Assembly: GCF_019402665.1 (NCBI RefSeq)
Contig: NZ_VSST01000048.1
Location: 19,751 to 83,750 of the forward strand
DNA length: 64,000 bases
DNA from: Bradyrhizobium canariense
GTDB taxonomy: Bacteria; Pseudomonadota; Alphaproteobacteria; Rhizobiales; Xanthobacteraceae
Direction of reading: 5' to 3'
A model generated the notes under the pieces. That model was not told where the DNA came from. It saw only the letters and a program-made list of their open reading frames with translations, and ran no database searches. A program made the position numbers and the translations under genes. This document shows positions 9,374 to 17,617 of the stretch, in pieces (the first letter of the stretch is position 1; the number at the start of each line of letters is the position of its first letter).

Positions 9374-9987
9374 TTACCTGTTCTCCTGAGATTAGTCCCC
9401 ATCAACATGCGCTCAACCGCGAACGGCCTCCGAGCGACATGCCACTTGCATTAAGTGTCGAGCCAACCACTGATTGGCCGGCGCACTATTGGTCCGCCGC
9501 CCCGGGCTTTTTTTGGACTACATCAGGGCTCTGCTGCGGTGATCTTGGTTTCGATCGCCACACTCATATAATTAAATCACCAGATGAATAATCTAACGCA
9601 CCATCCAGAACCTGCTTGCCTGCGCAATGGAAAAACTTACTTACTCCCAATTTCATTTTCATAACGGTCTGGGAAGCAACGTCCATATTTGGAGACGCCA
9701 GATCGCAGACCATCCAGCGCAATATTTGCCGACTGATTTAATTTAACTGCCGATTTAATGATTCGGGACGAACGAAAATCATACTTAGATATGTAATGCA
9801 TGAACGTAGCCACAACGCTTGGGCGCCAGTCTATTAAGGTTTAGCGTCTTGCTCCCGCATCGATGCGAATGCTTGTGGGCCCGCCGGCCCCTTGCTCCCA
9901 ATCGGACTGAGAGCGAATGTTCTTTCGAAGCTGCCGTGGAGCAAGACCATTGAATCTTCGGTACAATGTGAGAGCTTGCAGCACTTC
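9374..9987. promoter_or_regulatory. AT-rich upstream region of the type I secretion operon
   Basis: 614 bases without a supported gene. Two AT-rich patches stand out, about 9565-9600 (ATATAATTAAATCACC) and about 9735-9800 (GATTTAATTTAACTGCCGAT), similar in word use to patches before other units of the locus. They probably include the promoter of the beta-helix/exporter operon and may be targets of the H-NS-like proteins. Confidence 0.4.
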
Positions 9988-11331
9988 TCAGTCGAAGGCA
10001 GGAACTCCGAGAACGCCGAATATCTGTTTTCGGCGAGCGCTAGCAACCTCACTCCAAGTATACGATTGCGCTCGTTCAGCGGCAGCGCGCGACATCCGAT
10101 GCCGTAGCTCAACATCCTGAGCCAGCCGACGCATCGCCGAACAGTACCCAACGGCATCATAGGGATCTATGATAAAGCCCTCGCAGTTGTCCCGCACGAT
10201 CCTGCCGCCCCCCATAGCGGAAGTCACCATTGGCAGGCCAAAGCCACAGGCCTCGTAGATGACCAGCGGGCTTCCTTCCTCAAGGGACGGAAAAATGAAC
10301 ATATCCGCCGAACGGTAGAGCGCGCCAACGTCGTTCGAGTAATTGTGAACGACGATATTGCCCCTACCAAACAGGTGTGCATACTTCTCCTTGATGATCG
10401 GCTCCATCTCACCCACCAATATCAAGCGCCCCTTGATGCCGCTCTTTAACCAATACTCAAGCAGCAAATGAGCGCCCTTACGTACGCAGATAGTGCCAAC
10501 GAAGATCGCCGTAATGCCTTCGATCGGCGCGAGCAGCGCTCGCGATCCTGAAAACCGCTCGGGATCCCAGCCGTAGGTAGTGTCCAGAAGCTTGCAGGAC
10601 GCAACGCCGTTCTCCAGCAGCGATCTTCGGACCAGGTGACTGGGACAGAAGACGTAGTCAACAGCCTCCAAGACCCGTCTTTCCGTCTCGATAGTCTGGG
10701 GGACGATCGCATGTCCGGGCGCAACCCCGAGGCGCCCATATGCTTGATCAAGAATTCGCTTCGCGGTCGCCGTGTGGCAATTGAACTGCTCTCTAAAGAT
10801 CGTGACATCGCGCCGCCTCAGCTCACGAATGGTCTCAATGGATGCCCCGGGCCAAAGGTAAGCCGCCATCCTCGGCGTTCGGAAGCGATCAAAGCAGGAG
10901 AGAAACTCTCTCTCAATGTTGCGGCTCGCATAGGCCCGGACCCATCGATACGGCATACGGCGGGCCCATCGTGGTAGGGCCTCGATGACCTCAACTGACG
11001 GCAATGACCAGCTGTTGCGAGGGGTGACGAGCGTTAATTCGAGGTGGCTGTCGGCCATGCTCGCGGCAAGCGAGCCGCACGTGTAACCCACGCCTTTTCC
11101 ATTCAGCGGCAGCGGGATCAGGACACCCATGGAGACGGAGGCCCTGAGGTTCCGGCTGCCACCCTTTCCGGACGCCGAGCTCGGACGTGTCTGCCGAGAT
11201 TCTGCCTGTTCTTTGCCGTCATCTAACGAGTTCAAAGAGCCTCTCAGGTTCGAGTGCAGCGATGAGTTCCGATGGCTCAGCCATCTTTGATCACCTTTGT
11301 ACGCCATCGTCGCTTGAGCAACAGAAGCCAT
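9988..11331 (-). CDS. Glycosyltransferase family 4 (GT-B fold)
   Basis: A retaining glycosyltransferase that would transfer a sugar from a nucleotide donor to the growing polysaccharide repeat at the cytoplasmic membrane face. The N-terminal domain opens with the glycine loop in PLPLNGKGVGYTCGSLAA. The C-terminal domain has the family pattern FVGTICVRKGAHLLLE, LILVGE and FIFPSLEEGSPLVIYEACGFG, where the two Glu of the E-x7-E motif contact the donor. The frame starts at 11331, overlapping the upstream gene by 55 bases. The family core begins near residue 68 (MGVLIPLPLNG, 11130), so the true start may be there; neither has a clear ribosome site. Donor and linkage cannot be told from sequence. 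Confidence 0.9.
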   Translation of the reverse strand: MASVAQATMAYKGDQRWLSHRNSSLHSNLRGSLNSLDDGKEQAESRQTRPSSASGKGGSRNLRASVSMGVLIPLPLNGKGVGYTCGSLAASMADSHLELTLVTPRNSWSLPSVEVIEALPRWARRMPYRWVRAYASRNIEREFLSCFDRFRTPRMAAYLWPGASIETIRELRRRDVTIFREQFNCHTATAKRILDQAYGRLGVAPGHAIVPQTIETERRVLEAVDYVFCPSHLVRRSLLENGVASCKLLDTTYGWDPERFSGSRALLAPIEGITAIFVGTICVRKGAHLLLEYWLKSGIKGRLILVGEMEPIIKEKYAHLFGRGNIVVHNYSNDVGALYRSADMFIFPSLEEGSPLVIYEACGFGLPMVTSAMGGGRIVRDNCEGFIIDPYDAVGYCSAMRRLAQDVELRHRMSRAAAERAQSYTWSEVASARRKQIFGVLGVPAFD

Positions 11332-12629
11332 GGCGTAAGACGAAGCGCCTGCTTCACGGACCGGTTTGCTATCTCGACTGACGAGCGCAAGGCGTTAACC
11401 CACACTGCTCCCAATCGCGGCGCGAAGATGAGAACGCTCGACTCGTGCCAGTGACGAGTAGCCAATCTCTCTTTGTAGGCTGCATCACCAATGCCAAAAT
11501 CGACGAGCCGTGTCGGGGGATGTCGCGGGTCATCGTGCAGGTCCTCCATCACCTTCAAAACCAAATAAATGCCCGGGCCATATTTCGTGTAGCCAGGGTC
11601 GAACGAAAGATACTCGCTAAGAAACACCCCGTTACGCAGCGAGCCGATCCAGAAAGCAGCAGGCTGGCCGTCGAGATAGAGAATATATCCTTGCAGCCAT
11701 CCCATGTTGGCTTCGAACTGCAGACGAGAGCGAATTGTAGCGCTGCCCGAGAATCCGACACGAAGACCTCTCTGATAGGACTTGGAAGCGACGAGTTCCG
11801 CGTCACGCATAAGTCGATCAACATCGGCTGGACCTGTAAAGCGGTCGATTCTATGTTCGGCGAATCCCTTTGTTAAGTTTCTCGCACGCTTGCGTTGCTG
11901 ATATCGTTCGTTCTGGGAGAGGCTGCACGAAAAAGGGCCAGCAGCGCCCGAAAGCTCGCGCACCCGACGGGCCTGCGGACGCACTGCATGGTCCGAACAC
12001 CACCAGGATGGCAGGACTCGGCTGCATCGGACGATCGAGGAATCAAAGTCTGGGGAATGCAGCGATGCTACATCAGCTTCACCGGCGGCGAGTGAATCGA
12101 CAACGCTTTCGATGAGCGCTTTTGCGTTCTCCTCCGAGATCGCTCCCAGCCAGCCCCCGTGCACAATCTGCAAAATCCGCAGTTTCGGAACAGGAATCGC
12201 GAAGTAACCCAGCCGAATCGGCAAGCGCCCCACCTCGATCCGTCCTGCCAGGAGCGCCTTTGGTACGTCCTCCTCGTAAAGCACAACGACATGTACCCGC
12301 TCAACCTCTGGAAAGAGGTCAACTATAAAGAGAAAAAAATCGAAATCGGCATCGCGCGGTGGACTGCACGAACCCCAAAACTGCCGAAGTGTCTCGATTT
12401 CCGGACGAGTTCTGAGGACCTCGACGCGGCGACGGGCAAGCAGGTCGCGGGCAACGGCAACATTTCGGGACGACTGCATCTGCATGCCGCGGTTCATCGC
12501 CTCATTGAAGCCGGGCGCATATGGCGGCTCCCTATTGGCGTATCCGAGGTGGTCGGAGCCGGTCTGATTTGCAGACACCATTTTATTCGCGACCCAATCA
12601 ATATTTTCTGATTTCATATTAAACAGCAA
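11277..12629 (-). CDS. GNAT-fold acyltransferase, CelD/BcsL family
   Basis: 450 residues with the double-GNAT architecture of the CelD/BcsL and FemAB-like family, often found in cellulose and exopolysaccharide loci, where members are thought to acylate sugars or aminoacyl groups. The C-terminal half has the family's marks: QRKRARNL, the core MGWLQGYILYLDGQPAAFWI, and VDFGIGDAAYKERLA near the end. The substrate is unknown. It is the first gene of a two-gene minus-strand unit with the GT4 gene, with which it overlaps. An AT-rich promoter-like stretch precedes it. The N-terminal 50 residues are atypical, and an internal Met such as MNRGMQMQ could be the true start. Confidence 0.82.
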   Translation of the reverse strand: MLFNMKSENIDWVANKMVSANQTGSDHLGYANREPPYAPGFNEAMNRGMQMQSSRNVAVARDLLARRRVEVLRTRPEIETLRQFWGSCSPPRDADFDFFLFIVDLFPEVERVHVVVLYEEDVPKALLAGRIEVGRLPIRLGYFAIPVPKLRILQIVHGGWLGAISEENAKALIESVVDSLAAGEADVASLHSPDFDSSIVRCSRVLPSWWCSDHAVRPQARRVRELSGAAGPFSCSLSQNERYQQRKRARNLTKGFAEHRIDRFTGPADVDRLMRDAELVASKSYQRGLRVGFSGSATIRSRLQFEANMGWLQGYILYLDGQPAAFWIGSLRNGVFLSEYLSFDPGYTKYGPGIYLVLKVMEDLHDDPRHPPTRLVDFGIGDAAYKERLATRHWHESSVLIFAPRLGAVWVNALRSSVEIANRSVKQALRLTPWLLLLKRRWRTKVIKDG

Positions 12630-12724
12630 ACTAATTAAATATTAAAGCGCAATATGCTAAGGTTCTGTTCTTCACCACTCTGGCGGTCCACGCGGGCTGC
12701 GGGGTTTCGGCAGCGCTCGAGCGG
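12605..12724. promoter_or_regulatory. AT-rich divergent promoter region
   Basis: Separates the leftward acyltransferase gene from the rightward methyltransferase gene. Bases about 12605-12655 contain AATATTTTCTG and CTAATTAAATATTAAAG, far richer in A+T than the flanking genes. Both promoters must lie here. Confidence 0.4.
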
Positions 12725-13501
12725 ATGATGCCCAAATCGGTCAGCAGGCACAGGCAGATCAAGGCGCTCTGTGACATCGCACTGCACAAGCTGCGCCGCG
12801 ACGGTCTAGCTAGTTTCCTCAAAAGCGGTACAGAAAGACTTCGGCATCTCTACGCTTCAAAACAAGCGCCGAGCGACTTCGACCGGCAATACGGAACAGA
12901 CACTGGCGGGATTGTCCCGCTCTGGAAATTACAGATTCGTAGTTCCCATCAGCGAGATGGTGTCCGCTACCAAGCATCCGATCCCGACTTTGTACGGAGA
13001 GCTATTGAAGCTCTGCCCATTCGGCCCAAAGACTTTCAGTACGTCGACGTCGGTTCAGGCAAAGGCCTGACCTTGCTGGTGGCCTCTGAATACCCGTTTC
13101 GGCGCATCCTAGGCATCGAGTTCTCCGCTGAACTGCATGCGATTGCCACGGAAAACATTCGCAAGCATCCGAGACCTAAATGTCAAGACGTGTCCTCAGT
13201 CCTTGCCGACGCCGCGAACTATGACTTTTCCGCCGAGAATACCATTCTCTTTCTCTATAATCCGTTTGGTAAGGACGTTCTGCAAAGCATGCTCGAGAAA
13301 TTGAGAGCCTCCGTTGTGCAAGACGACCGAGAGATCTACGTCGTGTATAGTCACTCCGTGTTTTCGCAAGTGTTTGACGAATCCGGTTTTCTTGAACGAA
13401 TGCAAGTGCCGATAGAGGCAGCGGTCTATAGGCACTTACCGGCGCACGACATCCTGCACGATAGCCCCCGTCCGCATATTCACGTTGTTCGTAAAAATTG
13501 A
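12725..13501 (+). CDS. Class I SAM-dependent methyltransferase
   Basis: 258 residues with a Rossmann methyltransferase fold. Motif I is QYVDVGSGKGLTLLVAS, the acidic loop that binds the SAM ribose is IEFS, and motif IV-like sequence is NTILFLYNPFGKDV. Such genes in polysaccharide loci methylate sugars or acceptor ends; the target here is unknown. It is the only plus-strand gene between 2.8 and 17.6 kb. It starts with ATGATG, and its last 66 bases overlap the 3' end of the convergent beta-helix gene, so the two transcripts are antisense to each other. Confidence 0.88.
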   Translation: MMPKSVSRHRQIKALCDIALHKLRRDGLASFLKSGTERLRHLYASKQAPSDFDRQYGTDTGGIVPLWKLQIRSSHQRDGVRYQASDPDFVRRAIEALPIRPKDFQYVDVGSGKGLTLLVASEYPFRRILGIEFSAELHAIATENIRKHPRPKCQDVSSVLADAANYDFSAENTILFLYNPFGKDVLQSMLEKLRASVVQDDREIYVVYSHSVFSQVFDESGFLERMQVPIEAAVYRHLPAHDILHDSPRPHIHVVRKN

Positions 13502-14533
13502 TTTTGGACTGGAATCATTCGGAGTGCCCGTCCGGCGCGAGGGGTACGCGAATCCGTAGCCTCTAGGGTCGAAGTAGTTGTCATGAACCGCAAAGGTCGT
13601 TTCAATTGAAGAGAGGTCCACTGAAAGGAAGTAACTGACAGTACCCATCATCGTATTGTGCCCTATTTCACCCTCTGCCACGTACTCGGTCATCAGACCT
13701 TGCGTGCTTCCGCGGTTCTGCACAGTGGTATTGTAGTTGATGGCCACCGTGAACGGACCGCCCTCAAGCTGAGTATAGTCGCCATGCGATCCCGGACTTA
13801 ATCCACCATTCTCGATAAGATTGTGCTCGATCACAATCAATCCGGTCCCTCCGATCTGTTGGATCATGTCGCCGCCGGAATTCTTTAACCAGGAGTACTC
13901 AACGGTGAGACCGCTACCGCTGTATGCGACCAAGGTGCCCCACGGTCCCGGGTCATGGCCGCGACCGTCGATGGTGCAATGGGAGATGCGCAGATTGGAC
14001 GCCTCGGCAGTCCCGACAATGGGCAGAAGATCATTCGAGTCCACGACGAAATTGGAATTCACGATTTTTGCATTCGCGGCCAAGGCTCTCACTTGCCAGC
14101 CTCCGTTGAGCGAAAAGTCATAGCTGTCAAGAGCAATATTGTTGCCGGTCACAGTCACCAATTGTTTGGTCGCATCGACTGCGGTCCCCTCCATCGAAAT
14201 CGTTGCCGGATCTTTCAGAATGGCATTTGTATCGTGGCCGACGCAATAATCAACGCCAGCGACCCGCCAAGGCGGCCGCCTTCTGTACGCCTTCAACAGG
14301 TGGGGGTGCTGAGTGATGCAAGCGCCCTCTGCCACGTTTTCAGTGCCTGCTGAACCGGCACGATCGCTCGCAAGTCCAGCGCTGAATGGATCGCTGCCAC
14401 CTACTGGCCTCGCGCCCCGGGACTGACAATAACCTATGTCGAAAACCAGAAGTGGCGCCAGAAGTGCGCCAGACCAGAGGACCAGCGGCGCCCAAGACGC
14501 CCGATCACACTGCGGAATTCGCGTCTCGATCAT
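13436..14533 (-). CDS. Beta-helix protein with signal peptide, paralogue of the type I substrate
   Basis: 365 residues. An N-terminal hydrophobic stretch (APLVLWSGALLAPLLVFDIG) looks like a Sec signal or membrane anchor. The rest is collinear with residues 30-290 of the protein at 7586-9373; shared blocks include LKDPATISM, YDFSLNGGWQV, AKIVNSNFVV, SHGDYTQLEGGPFTVA and STQGLMTEYV. By eye, roughly two thirds of positions agree, and the DNA is also clearly similar. The linker, Ig-like domain and C-terminal signal of the paralogue are absent; the protein ends soon after the helix. The same passenger therefore seems to use two export routes. It lies 33 bases after a methyltransferase gene in the same direction. 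Confidence 0.85.
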   Translation of the reverse strand: MIETRIPQCDRASWAPLVLWSGALLAPLLVFDIGYCQSRGARPVGGSDPFSAGLASDRAGSAGTENVAEGACITQHPHLLKAYRRRPPWRVAGVDYCVGHDTNAILKDPATISMEGTAVDATKQLVTVTGNNIALDSYDFSLNGGWQVRALAANAKIVNSNFVVDSNDLLPIVGTAEASNLRISHCTIDGRGHDPGPWGTLVAYSGSGLTVEYSWLKNSGGDMIQQIGGTGLIVIEHNLIENGGLSPGSHGDYTQLEGGPFTVAINYNTTVQNRGSTQGLMTEYVAEGEIGHNTMMGTVSYFLSVDLSSIETTFAVHDNYFDPRGYGFAYPSRRTGTPNDSSPKSIFTNNVNMRTGAIVQDVVRR

Positions 14534-14566
14534 CTGGGGCGTTCCGGCAAGAGCTCGATCATTCTC

Positions 14567-15529
14567 TCAGAGATGCGCCTCGATTGGGCGATGCCCGATA
14601 CCCGAATCCATCAACGCGCTAATCTCCGTCAAGAACTTCGTGGGATCAACACGATCCGGATCAATCAAGACGCGGTCGGATTTGTATCCTCGGCGCACCC
14701 GGAATGACTCGAGCATTTCCGAAGCGATTCGATAGGCATATGGATTTGCGACCTGGTGAAGGATCTTCTTCCATCTCGATATGTCTTGGGACTTCCACAT
14801 AGCCCAACGCCCCGTCGCGAATTTCGTCCAGGTCTTGTCGTAGTCGGACTGAATGACACTCAACTGGTCCACCCAACCAATCTTGGTCGAGAAAACCAGT
14901 ACCATCATTCGCTCCTCGAACGGGATTTGGTTCCGCCGTTGGAGCACCACAGGGCGCTTGATTAGATGCCACAGCTTGGGACGAAACGTATTGACCAGAA
15001 AGACGCTCGTGTCCCGAAAGCCGTTGCGCTCACAGAAGACGCTATAGAAGAATTCCGGAGAGTACTGGAACAGCCCGTGCGCGGGAAAGCCGTTCGCATT
15101 TGTGGCCAGCAATATCGAGCCACCGGTCTTCACCATCTTGACGATGTTTTCGATTACCTGGGCAACATCGAAAATGTGCTCCATCGAGCCGAAATCCAAG
15201 AACGCGTCAAATTGATTATGGAGGCTGTCCGGAACCGGGCAGTTGAAATCGTGAATGCATGACGCGCCTTCAAACGCGGACGCATCGACGGACGTGATTT
15301 TTTTAGCGCCGAGTTTTTGCAGCAGAGGCTCGCAGAAGGCGCCGACCGTCAAGGTTTCATCATAGTCAAAATTGAAATCTTTTCGTACCGCCTCGAATTC
15401 TTGCTTCCAGAAGTGAATTTCGTGCCGGCCGAGCGTTGCGCTGTTACAAAAGTTGAAGTTATAAACCCGGCTGGCGAAACTCAGGGCTCGAAGCCCCGTC
15501 AGATCAATGCCCACGACTTGCTCCATCAA
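14567..15529 (-). CDS. SAM-dependent methyltransferase-like protein
   Basis: 320 residues with a class I methyltransferase core in the middle. The nucleotide-binding strand (ITSVDASAFEGASCIHDF) is followed by FDAFLDFGSMEHIFD and a motif of the type TGGSILLATNANGF. The glycine-rich motif I is replaced by LTVGAFCEPLLQKLGAKK, so SAM binding should be treated as likely, not certain. The C-terminal 130 residues are specific to a subgroup I do not recognise. Position between glycosyltransferases and the beta-helix gene suggests sugar methylation or a similar decoration. Confidence 0.7.
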   Translation of the reverse strand: MMEQVVGIDLTGLRALSFASRVYNFNFCNSATLGRHEIHFWKQEFEAVRKDFNFDYDETLTVGAFCEPLLQKLGAKKITSVDASAFEGASCIHDFNCPVPDSLHNQFDAFLDFGSMEHIFDVAQVIENIVKMVKTGGSILLATNANGFPAHGLFQYSPEFFYSVFCERNGFRDTSVFLVNTFRPKLWHLIKRPVVLQRRNQIPFEERMMVLVFSTKIGWVDQLSVIQSDYDKTWTKFATGRWAMWKSQDISRWKKILHQVANPYAYRIASEMLESFRVRRGYKSDRVLIDPDRVDPTKFLTEISALMDSGIGHRPIEAHL

Positions 15530-15617
15530 AGGTACACTAACTCATCTGGTGGATCGTTCAGCTCCGCAACCAAAACCAGTTTGGCAGCCTCGGTTCTTCA
15601 GGATATGGCAAGCGGGT

Positions 15618-16613
15618 TCAACCCGCAGCCGGGCTCCACATCTTTGTGAAGCCCGATCTCGCGTAATAGACCCGTCTCCGTGCGCCGCGAATGATCCGCA
15701 GACTTTCGCGACCAAGCGACAATGGCAGTGAAGGCGGCAGAACAACGTGCCCTTGCGGTTCAAGCCACGCACTAATTTGCGGATGTCCAGGCTTGAGCGT
15801 GGCAAGCAGCTTGTCCCACATCTCCGGATTCATCGAGTCGTGGAAATGCAGCACGCTCACGTCGATCACTTTTGCAGGACTATAGTTGCCGGGCAGAAAG
15901 CTGCACACGGGGAAATTGCTTTTGTCAGGCAGAGCACGCCACACGAGGCCCAGCCGAAGTACGGTCAACCCCAACACGACCTGATCCATGAAGTGAACTT
16001 GCGAGTGTGTTCTGGCAACATGCCGATCAAGAAAGGTCTTGAAGCCGGCGAGGAACTCTCGGCCAAAGCGTGCAGTGCGCCGGTACACATAAAGCCCGGC
16101 ATTCCAGTAGAATCGAATGCGATGTCCGTCACCCGTCTGAAGCCAGGGAAGGTCGTCCGCGACCTTCCCGATAAGCGCGGCGGAGCGGCCCCAGAATGGG
16201 TCATTCGGATCGGTTACGCCTCTCGACCCAATCACTCCGGCATCCGGAGCGCTCGCAAGGAAGTCTACCCCAGGCAGGAGCTCAAGATCGTTTGGCTCTC
16301 GCAAGAACAGGATGTCACTGTCGACCCAAGCAATTGCGTCCGTCGTCACCCTCTCCTCAACGGCAGCAATCGCTTCCGCCTTGTTCATGTAGTGATGCCA
16401 GGCGTAGGGATTCCTTGGCGACACTCGCAAGTGCTTGATCCCAAGTTCGATCATTCGACGGCGCGTTTCCAACGTAAGAGGCGGCGTAAGACGGGGCGTT
16501 ACCGCAATGACGTCCAGATTTGCAAACCGGCCGCCAAAGCGACGAAGGCTTTCCACCATCCGCAGCGTAAGCAGTTCCAGAAGGCCCGACTCAATGCAAA
16601 CTACAATTGTCAT
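15618..16613 (-). CDS. GT-A-type glycosyltransferase-like protein
   Basis: About 331 residues when started at MTIVVCIESGLLELL. An aspartate motif WVDSDILFLREP (DxD type) and TGDGHRIRFYWNAGLYVYRR, which resembles the acceptor-side region of GT-A enzymes, support a nucleotide-sugar-dependent transferase. The frame is open up to 16856, but those residues overlap the upstream glycosyltransferase by 190 bases and look non-coding; the start at 16613 leaves a gap of 53 bases, although its ribosome site is weak. The exact family and sugar are not recognised. Confidence 0.72.
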   Translation of the reverse strand: MTIVVCIESGLLELLTLRMVESLRRFGGRFANLDVIAVTPRLTPPLTLETRRRMIELGIKHLRVSPRNPYAWHHYMNKAEAIAAVEERVTTDAIAWVDSDILFLREPNDLELLPGVDFLASAPDAGVIGSRGVTDPNDPFWGRSAALIGKVADDLPWLQTGDGHRIRFYWNAGLYVYRRTARFGREFLAGFKTFLDRHVARTHSQVHFMDQVVLGLTVLRLGLVWRALPDKSNFPVCSFLPGNYSPAKVIDVSVLHFHDSMNPEMWDKLLATLKPGHPQISAWLEPQGHVVLPPSLPLSLGRESLRIIRGARRRVYYARSGFTKMWSPAAG

Positions 16614-16666
16614 CGATAGCGGTGCAGCGCCGTCCGCCGGGACCGAGGTTTCTCCGGAGCGATCCG

Positions 16667-17464
16667 TCAAACGCAGTCCTCCCTGGCCGCGAACCCGAGC
16701 TCCCTCGCGATCGATTCGGGAGACTCGACCATTGGATGCAAGGTAGACGCTCGCAACAGAGCCTTGTACCTCAAGCGGAGGCCGCGAAGCAGCAGCGGCA
16801 ACGGATTCCTTGTCAACCGCACGATCACAGTTGGCAACGGAAGTAGTACTCTCCACTTCTGAACCATGAAGCGGTAAGCGGCAACGTAAGTGCCGTCGAG
16901 CCGAACACCGGCCTTGCTGTTATGAATAACGGGTAGATTGATCGCATAGGATTTCATGCCCAATCGGTGGGCTTCGAGCACGATGTCCGTTCCGTACAAA
17001 TGGAAGGAGGGCAACCCCGGATCAAAGGAGATTTCCGAAGCCCGGCGCAGGATCAAAACGACTTCATCGAGGCTCGTCACCTGTCGCGGCACATCGAACG
17101 GCGCCCCGCATACGGCGCCGAGGCCAGCGTCCCACAGATGACCGACGAACTCTCCATCGTTCGTCATGCCACAAAGACCAGCTACGGCCCAACACGGGTC
17201 CGCCGAACTGAGCCTTTCACAAGCCACATTCAGTTGGGAAAACCAACCTTCGGGAAAGTAAACGTCCTGATGAGCAAAAACGACAACGTCCGCGTGAGCC
17301 CTCGCAACTGCCTCGCGATACGCCACCGAAGCGGCCTTTGCGCCCCAGATCACCGAAAGCTCGATCGGGCCGCCGGCAATATCAGGCGAGGCCTGCAGAT
17401 TCCGCCGGAGAATCGCCTCATCGTTTGCGACGCAATAAACCTGCACCGACCACGTCATCGTCAC
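16667..17464 (-). CDS. Glycosyltransferase, GT2-like
   Basis: 265 residues with a GT-A fold. The early strand VYCVANDEAILRRNLQ, the D-x-D-like HADVVVFAHQDVYFPEGW and the later FHLYGTDIVLEAHRLGMKSY (acceptor and catalytic region) fit glycosyltransferases that recognise rhamnose-type or hexose donors. It probably adds one residue of the repeat unit at the inner membrane face. It is the first gene of a minus-strand run that continues into the gene at 15618-16613. Start MTMTWSVQVY is natural; AT-rich DNA lies upstream. Confidence 0.82.
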   Translation of the reverse strand: MTMTWSVQVYCVANDEAILRRNLQASPDIAGGPIELSVIWGAKAASVAYREAVARAHADVVVFAHQDVYFPEGWFSQLNVACERLSSADPCWAVAGLCGMTNDGEFVGHLWDAGLGAVCGAPFDVPRQVTSLDEVVLILRRASEISFDPGLPSFHLYGTDIVLEAHRLGMKSYAINLPVIHNSKAGVRLDGTYVAAYRFMVQKWRVLLPLPTVIVRLTRNPLPLLLRGLRLRYKALLRASTLHPMVESPESIARELGFAAREDCV

Positions 17465-17617
17465 TTACACCTCGGGCGGATCAGAGCGTGAGTTACCTCG
17501 ATCGTGACCAGATCGATGCCAGCCTATTTAATTTACAAGCCAGAGTAAATTATATATCAACTAAAATAGCAATTAATGTTTTAATGTAAATCACGACATT
17601 TTTTCGAGGGGAGCGGA
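17465..17617. promoter_or_regulatory. AT-rich divergent promoter region before the polymerase gene
   Basis: Bases about 17520-17595 (CTATTTAATTTACAAGCC, AATTATATATCAACTAAAAT, TTAATGTTTTAATG) are extremely AT-rich. They separate a leftward glycosyltransferase unit from the rightward polymerase gene. GAGGGGAG at 17606-17613 is the ribosome site that supports the TTG start at 17618. Confidence 0.5.

Noticed and set aside
9510..9530. T-run after a small GC stem as intrinsic terminator
   Set aside because: The stem (GCCC/GGGC) is only four base pairs with almost no loop; not convincing.
9834..10160. 108-codon reverse frame near the GT4 3' end
   Set aside because: It is an out-of-frame shadow of the end of the glycosyltransferase gene.
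15618..16856. Start of the transferase-like gene at 16856
   Set aside because: It would overlap the upstream glycosyltransferase by 190 bases with non-conserved residues.
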